The notes: generated from the sequence alone by a model not told the origin. A stretch of DNA of 64,000 nucleotides from an uncultured Paracoccaceae bacterium (GCA_947503935.1 CANNFR010000010.1:186001-250000); one strand, 5' to 3'. Positions 26,355 through 35,355 are shown, numbered from the stretch's first letter. Made by a program: numbers and translations.

Positions 26355-27089
26355 TTAGGTGTTGGCCCAGCCGCCATCGATGCCGATGGCCTGTCCGGTC
26401 GTGAAGGATGCCTCGTCCGAGGCCAGGTAGACGGCCAGCGCCGCGATCTCTTCCGGGGTGCCGATCCGCCCCATGGGCTGGCGCGCGATGAAGGCGGCGC
26501 GGGCGGTCTCGTAATCGCCCATCGCCTCCATCCGGGCGCGGAGCGAGGGGCTTTCCACCGTCGCGGGGCAGATCGCGTTGCAGCGGATGCCTTGCGTCAC
26601 GAAATCCGCCGCGACCGCCTTGGTCATCCCGATCACCGCCGCCTTTGTCGCCCCGTAGACGAACCGGTTTGGCGCCGCGATGATTGACGACACCGCCGAG
26701 GCCATGTTCACGATCGACCCGCCGCCGCCCTCCAGCATCGCCGGCAGGAAGGCCCGTGTGACGGTGTAGAGGCCCTTCACGTTCAGCTTCACCGAGAAAT
26801 CGAACGCCGCCTCGTCGCAGTCGAGGATCGTGCCGTGATGCACGAAGCCCGCGCAGTTGAAGAGGACGTCGACCGCGCCCACCCGCGCCGCGATGGCCTT
26901 CACGGCCGGTCCGTCGGTCACGTCGAGGGGATGCACCTCGATCCCCTCGGCGGTGAGGTCGGCCAGCGCGTCGGCGCTGATGTCGGTCGCGATCACGGTC
27001 GCGCCCTCGGCCGCGAAGGCCCGCGCCGTGGCCTGTCCGATGCCCGCGCCCGCCGCCGTGACGAACGCCTTTTTCCCTTTAAGCCGCAA
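26355..27089 (-). CDS. Short-chain dehydrogenase, probable 2-keto-3-deoxy-L-fuconate dehydrogenase
   Basis: 244 residues, a classical SDR. The cofactor loop AAGAGIG is at 12-18, NCAG at 78-81, and catalytic Tyr145/Lys149 in VYGATKAAV. It ends DGGWANT. It would oxidise the C4 hydroxyl of 2-keto-3-deoxy-L-fuconate with NAD+. The strongest support is position, directly between the dehydratase and the diketo-acid hydrolase. Another SDR substrate is possible in principle. Confidence 0.85.
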   Translation of the reverse strand: MRLKGKKAFVTAAGAGIGQATARAFAAEGATVIATDISADALADLTAEGIEVHPLDVTDGPAVKAIAARVGAVDVLFNCAGFVHHGTILDCDEAAFDFSVKLNVKGLYTVTRAFLPAMLEGGGGSIVNMASAVSSIIAAPNRFVYGATKAAVIGMTKAVAADFVTQGIRCNAICPATVESPSLRARMEAMGDYETARAAFIARQPMGRIGTPEEIAALAVYLASDEASFTTGQAIGIDGGWANT

Positions 27090-27107
27090 AGCCTTGCCTC
27101 CCGTTTC

Positions 27108-28622
27108 TCACATCACCGCGCCGATCTGCCAGGGCACGAACTCCGCCCCGCCAAAGCCCAGTTCCTCGCTTTTCGTGGTCTCGCCCGAGGCGACGCGCAA
27201 GATCAGATCAAGGATCGCGTGCCCCTTATCCTCGATGCTGACGCCCTGGCTGACGATATCGCCGCAATTGATATCCATGTCGTCCGCCATCCGGGCATAC
27301 ATTTCGTCATTCGTGGCGAGCTTGATGCAGGGCACCGGCTTGTAGCCCGAGACCGAGCCGCGCCCGGTCGTGAAGCAGACCAGGTTCGCGCCGCTCGCGA
27401 TCTGGCCGGTCACGCTGCACGGGTCGTAGCCGGGGCTGTCCATGTAGACGAAGCCGGGCGTGGTGATCTCTTCGCCGAACTTGTAGACGCCCGCAAGAGG
27501 CGCGGTGCCGCCCTTGGCCACGGCACCCAGCGACTTTTCCAGAATGGTGGTCAGCCCGCCCTTCTTGTTGCCGGGGCTGGGGTTATTGTCCATCTCGCCG
27601 CCGTTTCGCGCGGTATACTCCTCCCACCAGCGGATGCGCTCGACGAGCTTCTCGCCCACCTCGCGGCTGACGGCGCGGCGGGTCAGCAGATGCTCGGCCC
27701 CGTAGATCTCGGGCGTCTCGGACAGGATTGTCGTGCCGCCCTGCGCCACCAGCAGGTCCGAGGCAAAGCCGAGCGCGGGGTTCGCCGTGATGCCCGAATA
27801 GCCATCCGACCCGCCGCATTGCAGCCCGATGGTCAGCTCCGAGGCGGGCGCGGACGTTCGCCGTGCGCGGCCCGCCACCTCGGCCATCTCGCGCAGCATG
27901 GCGACCCCGCGCTCCACCGTCTTGCGGGTGCCGCCGGTCCCCTGGATGGTCATGTAGCGAAAGTTGCCATCGCTCCGCATCCGGCCCTGACCCACGAGGT
28001 CGGGCACCTGCATCACCTCGCAACCGAGCCCGACCAGAAGGATGCCGCCGAAATTGGGGTTGCGCGCATAGCCCTGCAACGTGCGGTAGAGCGTCTGATA
28101 CCCCTCGTTCTCGCCCGACATGCCGCAGCCCGTGCCATGCACGATCGGCACCACGCCGTCGATATCGCCGGCCCAATCCTCGCGCTCGGCCGCCTCGGCA
28201 ATGAAGCGCGCCACCGAGCCCGAGCAATTGACCGAGGTCAGAACGCCCAGATAATTCCGCGTGCCGACCCGCCCGTCCTCGCGCGCATAGCCCATGAACT
28301 GGGCGGGTTGAACTTGGGGCAGGGGGCGCAGGTCGGTGGCGAAGGCATAATCGGGATCGTGCGCGCCCATGCCCAGATTGTGGCTGTGCACATGCGCCCC
28401 TTCCGGGATCGCTTCGGTCGCAACCCCGATGATCTGGCCATAGCGGATCACCCGGTCGCCCCCCGCAATTGCCGCCGCCGCCAGCTTGTGGCCACGGGGC
28501 ACCGGGCCGGGCAGTGGCACATCCAGCCCGGCCACGTGCAGGCCGCCGGGCAGATCGGCCAACGCGATCAGCACGTTATCGGACGCATTCAACCGGATCA
28601 CCGGCGCCGCCGCCTCTGTCAC
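27108..28622 (-). CDS. UxaA-family sugar-acid dehydratase, probable L-fuconate dehydratase
   Basis: 504 residues combining the N-terminal SAF domain (about 1-100) with the altronate/galactarate dehydratase body: FMGYAREDGRVGTRNYLGVLTSVNCSGSVA, GTGCGMS, LLVGLGCEV, GLQCGGSDGYSGITANPA and CSVTGQIASGANLVCFTTGRGS. Conserved cysteines suit an iron-dependent enzyme. UxaA proteins normally dehydrate altronate; Campylobacter jejuni carries UxaA-type genes in its fucose locus, so fuconate fits here. It is divergent from the GntR gene, with a 64-base gap holding the promoter and operator. Confidence 0.85.
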   Translation of the reverse strand: MTEAAAPVIRLNASDNVLIALADLPGGLHVAGLDVPLPGPVPRGHKLAAAAIAGGDRVIRYGQIIGVATEAIPEGAHVHSHNLGMGAHDPDYAFATDLRPLPQVQPAQFMGYAREDGRVGTRNYLGVLTSVNCSGSVARFIAEAAEREDWAGDIDGVVPIVHGTGCGMSGENEGYQTLYRTLQGYARNPNFGGILLVGLGCEVMQVPDLVGQGRMRSDGNFRYMTIQGTGGTRKTVERGVAMLREMAEVAGRARRTSAPASELTIGLQCGGSDGYSGITANPALGFASDLLVAQGGTTILSETPEIYGAEHLLTRRAVSREVGEKLVERIRWWEEYTARNGGEMDNNPSPGNKKGGLTTILEKSLGAVAKGGTAPLAGVYKFGEEITTPGFVYMDSPGYDPCSVTGQIASGANLVCFTTGRGSVSGYKPVPCIKLATNDEMYARMADDMDINCGDIVSQGVSIEDKGHAILDLILRVASGETTKSEELGFGGAEFVPWQIGAVM

Positions 28623-28652
28623 ACCAACCTCCCACAGACCAGCCGGGGCGCC

Positions 28653-28680
28653 TTGACAGCATCCCGACCACCGCTAACAT
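28653..28680 (+). promoter_or_regulatory. Candidate promoter for the GntR gene
   Basis: TTGACA (28653-28658), a 16-base spacer and TAACAT (28675-28680). The -10 box lies within the palindrome at 28673-28686, so a bound repressor would block it. Transcription would begin close to 28687. Confidence 0.55.
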
Positions 28681-28686
28681 GTTAGC
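28673..28686. promoter_or_regulatory. GntR-type operator, copy 1
   Basis: GCTAACATGTTAGC is a perfect 14-bp palindrome ending directly before the ATG at 28687. Its core CTAACATGTTAG recurs once elsewhere, at 41637-41648, before an ABC permease gene. The size and symmetry fit a GntR/FadR-family dimer. Confidence 0.75.
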
Positions 28687-29421
28687 ATGCTACAGGGCCG
28701 GAAAGCGGAAGGGCAAGAGCCAACAGACGGTGCCGCGCGGCTGCGCCCGATGGAGGATTTCGACGGGTCGCTGGCCACCCGCGTTTACCTGTCGCTGAAA
28801 GACGCGATCCTCTCCATCGCCTACCGCCCGGGTGAGATCCTGCGCAAGGGCGATATCTGCGAGCGTCTGGGCGTCTCGCGCAGCCCGGTCTCCGAGGCCG
28901 TGGCGCGCCTGGCCGCCGAGGGGCTTGTCGATATCGTGCCCCAGGCCGGCACCTTCGTGGCCCGCTTTTCAATGGCCGAGATCCGCGAGGGCGCCTTCCT
29001 GCGCGAGGCGATCGAACTGGCTGCGATCGAACAGGTGGCCCAGACCATCACCAGTGACCAACTGACCGAGCTGCGCCGCAACCTGCGCGTGCAGGAGGCG
29101 CTGGTGGCCGATGGCGACGAGGCGGGCTTTTATGCGCTGGACGGCGCGTTCCACGAGATGCTCTTGTCGTTCACCGGCTACCGCAAACTGGCGCAGGTGT
29201 CGCAGACCGCCTGGCTGCACGTCAATCGCGCGCGCCAATTGGTGCTGCCGGTGCCGGGCCGGATCGAGGCCACGCTGGATGAACACCGTGCGATCCTGGC
29301 CGCGCTTGAGGCGCGAGACCCGCAGGCAGCCCGCAATGCCACGCGCGTTCATCTGCGCAAGCTGATCTATTATCTCGAACCGCTCGAACGCGAGCACCCT
29401 GACCTCTTCAACCCTGCCTGA
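28687..29421 (+). CDS. GntR-family transcriptional regulator (FadR/FCD type)
   Basis: 244 residues if started at 28687. The winged helix (ATRVYLSLKDAILSIAYRPGE, CERLGVSRSPVSEAVARLAAEGLVDIVPQAGTFVA) is followed by an all-helical FCD ligand-binding domain with the metal-site pattern DGAFHEMLL and HRAILAAL. ATG 28750 (MEDFDGS) is an alternative start and would remove a 21-residue polar front. It is the first gene of a plus-strand run with an isomerase and a sugar kinase and is divergent from the dehydratase. A sugar acid is the likely effector. Confidence 0.9.
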   Translation: MLQGRKAEGQEPTDGAARLRPMEDFDGSLATRVYLSLKDAILSIAYRPGEILRKGDICERLGVSRSPVSEAVARLAAEGLVDIVPQAGTFVARFSMAEIREGAFLREAIELAAIEQVAQTITSDQLTELRRNLRVQEALVADGDEAGFYALDGAFHEMLLSFTGYRKLAQVSQTAWLHVNRARQLVLPVPGRIEATLDEHRAILAALEARDPQAARNATRVHLRKLIYYLEPLEREHPDLFNPA

Positions 29422-29435
29422 AAGGCCCGCGCCCC

Positions 29436-30410
29436 ATGCCCGATCTGCCCAATCGCCCCCGGTACGCGGCGCGGCTGAATGCCTTCAAGGTGCCGGGGGG
29501 CAGTGTGTCCGACATGCTGGCCTGCGCGGCCCAGGTGGGGGGCATCGATGCGGCCGATCTGAACTATCCCGACCATTTCCGCGGCCACAAACCGCGCGAG
29601 CTATCCTCGCTTCTGGCCCATCACGGCATGGCGCTGAATGGTCTGGCGATGCGCTATTATTCCGAAGATGCCTTCAAGATCGGCGCCTTCACCAACCCAG
29701 ACCCCACCGTGCGGCGCACCGCCATTGACCTCACCAAGCGCGGGATCGACACGCTGGCCGAGATGGGCGGCGGGATCATGACGCTCTGGATGGGGCAGGA
29801 CGGTGTCGATTACCCGTTTCAGGCCGATTACACCCGGATGTGGGATGACACCGTCTCGGCCATCGCCGAGGTGGCGGCGCATAATCCGCAAATCGACGTG
29901 GCGGTTGAGTACAAACCGAATGAGCCGCGCGCCTATGCGCTGATGCCCGATGTTGGTTCGACCCTTCTGGCGGTGAAAGAGGCGGGCGCCCCGAACCTTG
30001 GGGTCACGCTGGACTTCGCCCATGTGCTTTACGCCGATGAGATGCCCGCCCATGCTGCCCACCTTATTGCGCGTCATTCGCGGCTTCTGGGCGTGCACCT
30101 GAACGACGGCTACGGCAAGCGCGACGATGGGCTGATCGCAGGCTCGGTCCATCCCGTGCAGACGGTTGAGCTGTTCGTCGCGCTGGATCAGATCGGCTAT
30201 GACGGCGTGATCTATTTCGACACTTTTCCCGATCAGGGCGGGCTTGACCCCGTGGCCGAGGCACGTGCCAACATCGCGCTCGTCGAGCGTCTGCGCCAGA
30301 TCGCGGGCCAATTGCGCGATGATCCGCAATTGGCCGAGGCCATCGCCCGCCAGGACGCCGCGACCTCGATGCGGCTTGTGGCAACGGCGCTTTACGGGGC
30401 GAAGGGGTGA
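29436..30410 (+). CDS. TIM-barrel sugar isomerase/epimerase-like protein
   Basis: 324 residues of the xylose-isomerase-like/AP-endonuclease-2 superfamily. Metal-site segments are visible: Glu in VAVEYKPNEPR, Asp and His in TLDFAHVLYAD, then VHLNDGYGKRDDGLIAG. It probably interconverts an aldose and ketose (or epimers). In this cluster it may feed a side route to the adjoining PfkB kinase. It starts 14 bases after the GntR gene, and its stop overlaps the next start (GTGA). No specific substrate can be assigned. Confidence 0.8.
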   Translation: MPDLPNRPRYAARLNAFKVPGGSVSDMLACAAQVGGIDAADLNYPDHFRGHKPRELSSLLAHHGMALNGLAMRYYSEDAFKIGAFTNPDPTVRRTAIDLTKRGIDTLAEMGGGIMTLWMGQDGVDYPFQADYTRMWDDTVSAIAEVAAHNPQIDVAVEYKPNEPRAYALMPDVGSTLLAVKEAGAPNLGVTLDFAHVLYADEMPAHAAHLIARHSRLLGVHLNDGYGKRDDGLIAGSVHPVQTVELFVALDQIGYDGVIYFDTFPDQGGLDPVAEARANIALVERLRQIAGQLRDDPQLAEAIARQDAATSMRLVATALYGAKG

Positions 30411-31285
30411 GCGTTTATGTCGTGGGCGCGCTGCATCTCGACGTGATCGTCGAGGCGCCGCGCCTGCCAAAGCTTGATGAGACATTGGTGGGGCAGGGGG
30501 TCAGCTACCGCCTTGGCGGCAAGGGAGGTAATCAGGCAGTGGCGGCGGCGCGCATGGGGGCCAAGGTGGCGATGGCGGGCGCGGTTGGCTCGGACGCCTT
30601 TGCCGAGACGCTTCTGGCGGGGCTTGATGCCGCGGGCGTCGATCGCGCCTTGGTTGCCCGCCGCGAGGGTGCCTCGGGGATGAGCGCCGCCATCCTTGAT
30701 GCCAACGGCGATTATGGTGCCGTCATCGTCTCGGGCGCGAACCTGTCCGTCACTGGCGATGCGCCGGTCCCCACGGGCACCAGCCACGTGCTTTTGCAAA
30801 ACGAAATCCCCGAGGCCGCGAACCTGGCCGCCGCCCGCGCAGGCCGTGCCGCCGGGGCCAAGATCATCCTCAACGCCGCGCCCGCACGCGCAATGGCGCC
30901 TGAGCTTCTGGCCCTCACCGACATCCTGATCGTCAACCGCGGCGAGGCGGATGCATTGACGGACTACCCCGACATGCCCCCGCAAACCGCGGCCCAGCTT
31001 TTGGTTGCGATGGGCCCGGCCCATGCTGTCATCACGCTGGGGGGCGAGGGGTATCTTTGCCAATCTGCCTCGGGCAAATGCCAGGCCGAAGTGCCGCCAA
31101 AGGTCGAACCGCAATCCACCCACGGCGCGGGCGATGCTTTCACCGGCGTCCTTGCCGCGCGGCTCGACGCGGGCGAGGGCCTCAATGCGGCTCTGAACTT
31201 TGCCCAAAAGGCCGCGGCGCTCCACGTTTCGACCCCACCCGAGCGGCGCCATCAGATCGGTCCCGACGCCGTCGCGGCGCTCTGA
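30407..31285 (+). CDS. PfkB-family (ribokinase-like) sugar kinase
   Basis: 292 residues with both PfkB signatures: GGKGGNQAVAAARMGAKV (about 37-54) and STHGAGDAFTGVLAARL near residue 240, including the catalytic Asp. It starts with GTG inside a GTGA overlap with the isomerase gene, so the two are co-translated. It phosphorylates a sugar or ketose; ribokinase is the closest well-known relative. It is the last plus-strand gene of the cluster. Confidence 0.87.
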   Translation: MSVYVVGALHLDVIVEAPRLPKLDETLVGQGVSYRLGGKGGNQAVAAARMGAKVAMAGAVGSDAFAETLLAGLDAAGVDRALVARREGASGMSAAILDANGDYGAVIVSGANLSVTGDAPVPTGTSHVLLQNEIPEAANLAAARAGRAAGAKIILNAAPARAMAPELLALTDILIVNRGEADALTDYPDMPPQTAAQLLVAMGPAHAVITLGGEGYLCQSASGKCQAEVPPKVEPQSTHGAGDAFTGVLAARLDAGEGLNAALNFAQKAAALHVSTPPERRHQIGPDAVAAL

Positions 31286-31291
31286 CCGCTC

Positions 31292-31324
31292 CTTCATCCT
31301 GTCCCAAATACCTCCGCCGGAGGC
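31292..31324 (-). repeat. 33-nt dispersed intergenic repeat, copy 2
   Basis: On the minus strand it reads GCCTCCGGCGGAGG followed by TATTTGGGACAGGATGAAG. It lies 6 bases after the kinase stop and about 110 bases past the end of the facing amidohydrolase gene. The CCTCCG/CGGAGG arms form a short hairpin followed by TATTT. Confidence 0.7.
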
Positions 31325-31435
31325 ATCAGAATCTCTGCCGCGCGCGAAGTGCGCGGCCGGGTCCGGGCGGGAGGAGACGATCTTGAGATCGTCGACGAGC
31401 GGCGGGAGAGCCCCCGCCTCGGTCTCGCATAGACC

Positions 31436-32272
31436 TCAGAGCGAATAGAATTCCACGGCCGTTCCGCCGAAAACCTGAGCGCGTTCGTCTGCAGACAACT
31501 CCGCCGTCAGGGCTTCGGCCGCCTCGCGCCAGCGAGCATAGTCGCAACGCAGGCGACAGACCGGCCAGTCAGACCCCCACATGATCCGTGCCGGGCCGAA
31601 GACCTCGAAAATGTGCTCGACATAGGGGCGTAAGTCTTGGGCTGTCCAATCGGGCGTTGCCTCGGTCACCAAAGCCGAGAACTTGCAATAGGCGCCGGTT
31701 TCATCCGCGATCCGCGTCATGCCATCGGCCCAGAAGCGAAAGCTTTCGTCGTTGTGCCCGGCAATATCCGGCTTCATACAATGGTCGACCACGACCTTCA
31801 TCTGCGGGTGGCGCGTGAGGATCGTCAGGAAGTTCGCCAGGTGCCGCGGGAACCCTAACGCATCGAAGGTCAGCCCCAACTCGGCCACCGCTTCATAGCC
31901 CCATTGCACATCCGGGCGCAGCATCCAGTCATCGTCGGGGATGTCCTGGATCATCGGGCGAACGCCCTTGAACTTCCAGTGCCCCGACAGACGCTCGAGC
32001 GTCTCGCGGTCGGCTGAGTTCTCGAAATCGACCCAGCCGACGACACCCAACACATGGGGCGTCGCATCGGCGAGGCCCAGCATGTATTCGGTCTCGTTCA
32101 CCGTGGGCGCGGCCTGGACCAGCACCGTGCCGTCGATGCCATGCTCGATCAGCTGCGGCTCAAGCTCGCTCGGGCCATAGGGGCGCGAGAGGACGGGATC
32201 GTCTTTCGGCATCCAGCCGTAGTCACCCCGGCCGGGGTTCCAGTAATGCTGGTGGGCGTCGATCGTCTTCAT
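31436..32272 (-). CDS. Amidohydrolase-family lactonase, probable L-fucono-lactone hydrolase
   Basis: 278 residues of the amidohydrolase_2 type. His7 and His9 (DAHQHYWNP) give the metal-site HxH. Downstream are VVDHCMKPDI and GSDWPVCRL, with the catalytic Asp. Family members hydrolyse sugar lactones in fucose and rhamnose catabolism. ATG 32272 overlaps the stop of the upstream sugar dehydrogenase by 4 bases, which matches the order of reactions (dehydrogenase, then lactonase). Confidence 0.88.
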   Translation of the reverse strand: MKTIDAHQHYWNPGRGDYGWMPKDDPVLSRPYGPSELEPQLIEHGIDGTVLVQAAPTVNETEYMLGLADATPHVLGVVGWVDFENSADRETLERLSGHWKFKGVRPMIQDIPDDDWMLRPDVQWGYEAVAELGLTFDALGFPRHLANFLTILTRHPQMKVVVDHCMKPDIAGHNDESFRFWADGMTRIADETGAYCKFSALVTEATPDWTAQDLRPYVEHIFEVFGPARIMWGSDWPVCRLRCDYARWREAAEALTAELSADERAQVFGGTAVEFYSL

Positions 32273-33294
32273 ACCGGTGCCTCCTGCCGCATCAGCCCCT
32301 CGGCCTTCAGATCGGCCCAGAGCGCTGCGGGTATCTCGGCCGTGGCCGCATCGACATTCGCCGCCATTTCCGCCACGCCCTGCCCGCCGGGGATCACCGA
32401 GATGACCGTGGGGTGGCGCAGCGGGAATTGAAACGCGGCGTCGACCATGCGGACACCGTGGCGCCGGCAAACCGCTTCGATCCGCATGACGCGTTCAAGG
32501 ATTTCGGGTGGCGCGGGGTCATAATTGTAAAACGCGCCGGGCTTTGGCCCTGTCGCCAGGATGCCCGAATTGTAGGGCCCGCCGATCACGATGCCGATGC
32601 CGCGCTCTTCCGCCAGTGGCAGGAAGCTTTCCAGCGCCTCCTGCTCCAGCAGGGTATAGCGGCCAGCCAGCAGGAAGATGTCGAAATCGCCCCGCTCGGT
32701 CAGCCACTGGCAAGGCTGCCATTCGTTCACACCCGCCCCGAAAGCCCGGATCACGCCTTGATCCCGCAGGTTCATCAAGGCCTTGTAGCCGCCCTCCATC
32801 AACTCGGTCAGCTTGGCCTCCAGCGCCTCCCACGAGCCATGGTTGAACACATCCAGATCGTGGGCATAGAGGATATCGACCCGGTCCACCCCCAACCGTT
32901 CCAGCGAAAACTCAAGGCTGCGCATCACGCCGTCATAGGTGTAATCATAGACCTCGTTGCGCGCGGGCACCTCGAACCACTTGTCCCGCCCGTCGCGGGT
33001 GTCGGGCGTTGCCACGGTCAGAAGCCGCCCGATCTTGCTCGACAGGATATAGCTGTCACGGTCCTTGCCGCGCAGGAACGGGTTCATCCGTGTCTCACTC
33101 AAGCCCAGCCCGTAAAGCGGTGCGGTGTCGAAATAGCGCACACCCGCAGTCCAAGCGGCGTCCAGCACCGCCCGCGCCTCGTCGTCCGAAATCGCCCGGT
33201 AGAGGTTGCCAAGCGGTGCCGTGCCAAACCCCAACTCGGTGAAGGTCAGCCCGCCATTGCCCAGCCTGTCCCAGTGTCGTGTCGCCAGCGTCAT
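32269..33294 (-). CDS. Aldo/keto reductase, probable L-fucose dehydrogenase
   Basis: 341 residues. The aldo/keto-reductase tetrad is visible: Asp56 and Tyr61 (YFDTAPLYG), Lys87 (LSSKIGR) and His145 (LYAHDLD). The barrel is complete to the C-terminus. The start at 33294 has GGGAGG 5 bases away. Related enzymes are L-fucose (D-arabinose) dehydrogenase and pyridoxal 4-dehydrogenase. Coupling to a lactonase favours sugar oxidation to the lactone. L-rhamnose or another deoxy sugar remains possible. Confidence 0.85.
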   Translation of the reverse strand: MTLATRHWDRLGNGGLTFTELGFGTAPLGNLYRAISDDEARAVLDAAWTAGVRYFDTAPLYGLGLSETRMNPFLRGKDRDSYILSSKIGRLLTVATPDTRDGRDKWFEVPARNEVYDYTYDGVMRSLEFSLERLGVDRVDILYAHDLDVFNHGSWEALEAKLTELMEGGYKALMNLRDQGVIRAFGAGVNEWQPCQWLTERGDFDIFLLAGRYTLLEQEALESFLPLAEERGIGIVIGGPYNSGILATGPKPGAFYNYDPAPPEILERVMRIEAVCRRHGVRMVDAAFQFPLRHPTVISVIPGGQGVAEMAANVDAATAEIPAALWADLKAEGLMRQEAPV

Positions 33295-33352
33295 CGCATC
33301 CTCCCCCTTTGCGGGCAGGATGGGCGCCCTTGGCTCCGCTGACAAGGGTGCT

Positions 33353-33856
33353 TCAACGCCGGACCATCCGCCAGCCCATCAGGGACAGGAGCAGTCCGAT
33401 CAGCACGATTGGGCCCACAACGCCCAAGGCGCCCCCGGCCGCGTGCAGCCATTGCAGGCCCGGGCGCAGCGCCTCGATCGGAAAAGTCGCCAGCAGGTCG
33501 CTTCGCCCCGGTATCGCCTTCTCGCTGGACAGAAGGGCATAGACCATCGGCGCCACGAAGAGCAGGGCGATCGCGCCGAACCCCATCAGCCCGATGCCCA
33601 GCTTCATATTGCCGATACTGTAGGTCACGCTGTTTGACAGATCGATGGGCGCCGCATCCCCCGCGCGGATTTTCCGTTTCATCCGGATGAGGATCGTCCA
33701 GCCCAGAGCGAAAGCAGCAATCGCCGCGCCGCCATAGGCCAGGGCGGGCTCCGTGACGCTGCCATCGGCGGTGTAGATCGCATGGGCGAAAATCCCGAAG
33801 CCGATAGCGGAAAGGTTGAGAAGCAGGGCGACTATCAGCGCGAATTTCTGAGACAT
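33353..33856 (-). CDS. Four-span membrane protein of unknown function
   Basis: 167 residues. Hydrophobic segments at about 7-25, 40-57, 88-110 and 135-158 suggest four membrane helices. A short Arg/Lys-rich loop (RMKRKIRAGDA) follows the second. No domain recognised. It lies 58 bases after the sugar dehydrogenase start on the same strand but has no evident link to sugar breakdown. Confidence 0.65.
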   Translation of the reverse strand: MSQKFALIVALLLNLSAIGFGIFAHAIYTADGSVTEPALAYGGAAIAAFALGWTILIRMKRKIRAGDAAPIDLSNSVTYSIGNMKLGIGLMGFGAIALLFVAPMVYALLSSEKAIPGRSDLLATFPIEALRPGLQWLHAAGGALGVVGPIVLIGLLLSLMGWRMVRR

Positions 33857-34175
33857 ATGAGGCGGGTAGGCGACATCTGTGGTCTGGTCAAGCCATAGGG
33901 GTAATTGCCCGGCGGTAGTACGCTCTGAGCCATATTTTCGGGCGCTATCAGAAGGGGGCCTCTGGTTTAGGCCAGACTTGTGATCTGCGTATGGCCTGGC
34001 AGGCTGAGCCATCGGCGTCGACGTAAAGTGGCTTCATCGGCCAAATGGCAAACGGCCCCTGCCATCGCGACGGGTGCGCGCGGGATGGGGATGCTTTCGG
34101 CCCATTCACCGCACCGACTGGCCAGCCCTCGACCCCGCGGGTGAGGTGCACCCTCTGGCCTGTTTTGACGTCGCT
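33857..34175. other. 319-base stretch without a recognised gene
   Basis: Between two minus-strand membrane-protein genes. Short frames exist on both strands but have unnatural composition (many Arg, Pro and Cys) and no ribosome sites. GC is uneven, with an AT-richer part near 33900-33960. I see no RNA gene, repeat or remnant I can name. Confidence 0.4.
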
Positions 34176-34427
34176 CTAAGCCGTGCCGCTCCTGTCGGTC
34201 TCACTGTCAAAGGCGTCCGCCCCGTGTTCGGCATGCTGAGCCTCGGCATTGCGGCGCTGCGTCCGAAGGATCAAATAGACCCCCAAAACCTCAAACGTCA
34301 GTCCGATCAATATGATAAGCCCAAGAAAGATCCAGGGAAATTCTTGCCCTAGAGCCCAGAGCAGGATGCCAAAAGCCGTCAGAAGCGCGCCGGCTGCAAC
34401 GGCCAGAATGCCAGTATACGAGATCAT
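34176..34427 (-). CDS. 83-residue two-span membrane protein
   Basis: ATG 34427 follows GGAGGGGAG. Two hydrophobic helices (about 5-26 and 31-52) are followed by a hydrophilic, acidic and His-containing tail (AEAQHAEHGADAFDSETDRSG). No family recognised. It faces away from the SgcQ-like gene at 34546. Confidence 0.6.
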   Translation of the reverse strand: MISYTGILAVAAGALLTAFGILLWALGQEFPWIFLGLIILIGLTFEVLGVYLILRTQRRNAEAQHAEHGADAFDSETDRSGTA

Positions 34428-34545
34428 ACCACTCTCCCCTCCGAATTCGCCGACGCTAACACGCAAGGTCCAATCCGGGCAACAGTCCGGGGGGCTTGGA
34501 CGGCGGGCGCTTCGGCGCTAGGCTCACACCCCGAGGGAGGGCAGG

Positions 34546-35355
34546 ATGGAGAAATTCCGCAAGGTGTTCGGGCCGGGCAAGCCGGTTATCGGCATGGTGC
34601 ATCTGGGCGCGCTGCCAGGCGCGCCGCTTTATGATGCCGAGATGGGCCCGGAGGGCCTCGTCGAGGCGGCCCGCTCTGACTTGCAGGCCCTGCAGGCCGC
34701 CGGGTTCGATGCGGTGATGTTCGGCAATGAGAATGACCGGCCCTACGAATTCAACGTCGATCCCGCCTCGACCGCCACCATGGCCTATGTGATCGGACGC
34801 CTGCGGGGCGAGATCACATTGCCCTTCGGCGTCAACGTCCTTTGGGACCCGATCAGCACCGTGGCCCTGGCCGCGGCCACGGGCGCGGCTTTCGTGCGCG
34901 AGATCTTCACCGGCACCTACGCGTCGGATATGGGCCCCTGGAGCCCCGATGCCGGCAAAGCCATGCGCTATCGCGACCGGCTGGGGCGGCGCGATCTGGC
35001 GATGCTTTACAACGTCTCGGCCGAGTTCGCCGACAGCCTCGACCGCCGCGCGCTGCCCGACCGGGCGCGGTCTGCCGTTTTCTCGTCGATCCCCGATGCG
35101 GTGCTGGTCTCGGGCCAGATCACGGGTGAGGCGGCGGAGCTTTCTGATCTTGAAGCGGTCAAGAAGGTTCTGCCCGACACGCCGGTTCTGGCCAATACCG
35201 GGGTCAAACACGACACCGTTGCCGATGTGCTGGCCGTGGCCGATGGCTGCATCGTGGGCTCGGCCCTGAAGCAGGATGGCGATACCTGGAAGCCCGTCGA
35301 TCCCGCGCGCGCCGCCGATTTCATGGACCGCGCGCGCAAGGCCAGGGGGGTGTGA
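34546..35355 (+). CDS. BtpA/SgcQ-family TIM-barrel protein
   Basis: 269 residues. The opening VIGMVHLGALPGAPLYD is the family signature. GFDAVMFGNENDRPY, PFGVNVLWDPISTVALAAATGAAFVREIF and ANTGVKHDTV are further conserved blocks. BtpA is linked to photosystem I in cyanobacteria and SgcQ to an uncharacterised sugar locus in E. coli; no reaction is established. The next gene starts within its stop codon, so the two are translationally coupled. Confidence 0.88.
   Translation: MEKFRKVFGPGKPVIGMVHLGALPGAPLYDAEMGPEGLVEAARSDLQALQAAGFDAVMFGNENDRPYEFNVDPASTATMAYVIGRLRGEITLPFGVNVLWDPISTVALAAATGAAFVREIFTGTYASDMGPWSPDAGKAMRYRDRLGRRDLAMLYNVSAEFADSLDRRALPDRARSAVFSSIPDAVLVSGQITGEAAELSDLEAVKKVLPDTPVLANTGVKHDTVADVLAVADGCIVGSALKQDGDTWKPVDPARAADFMDRARKARGV

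Noticed and set aside
26835-28685. 616-codon plus-strand frame across the SDR and dehydratase
   Set aside because: His/Arg/Ala-rich shadow of two well-supported minus-strand enzymes.
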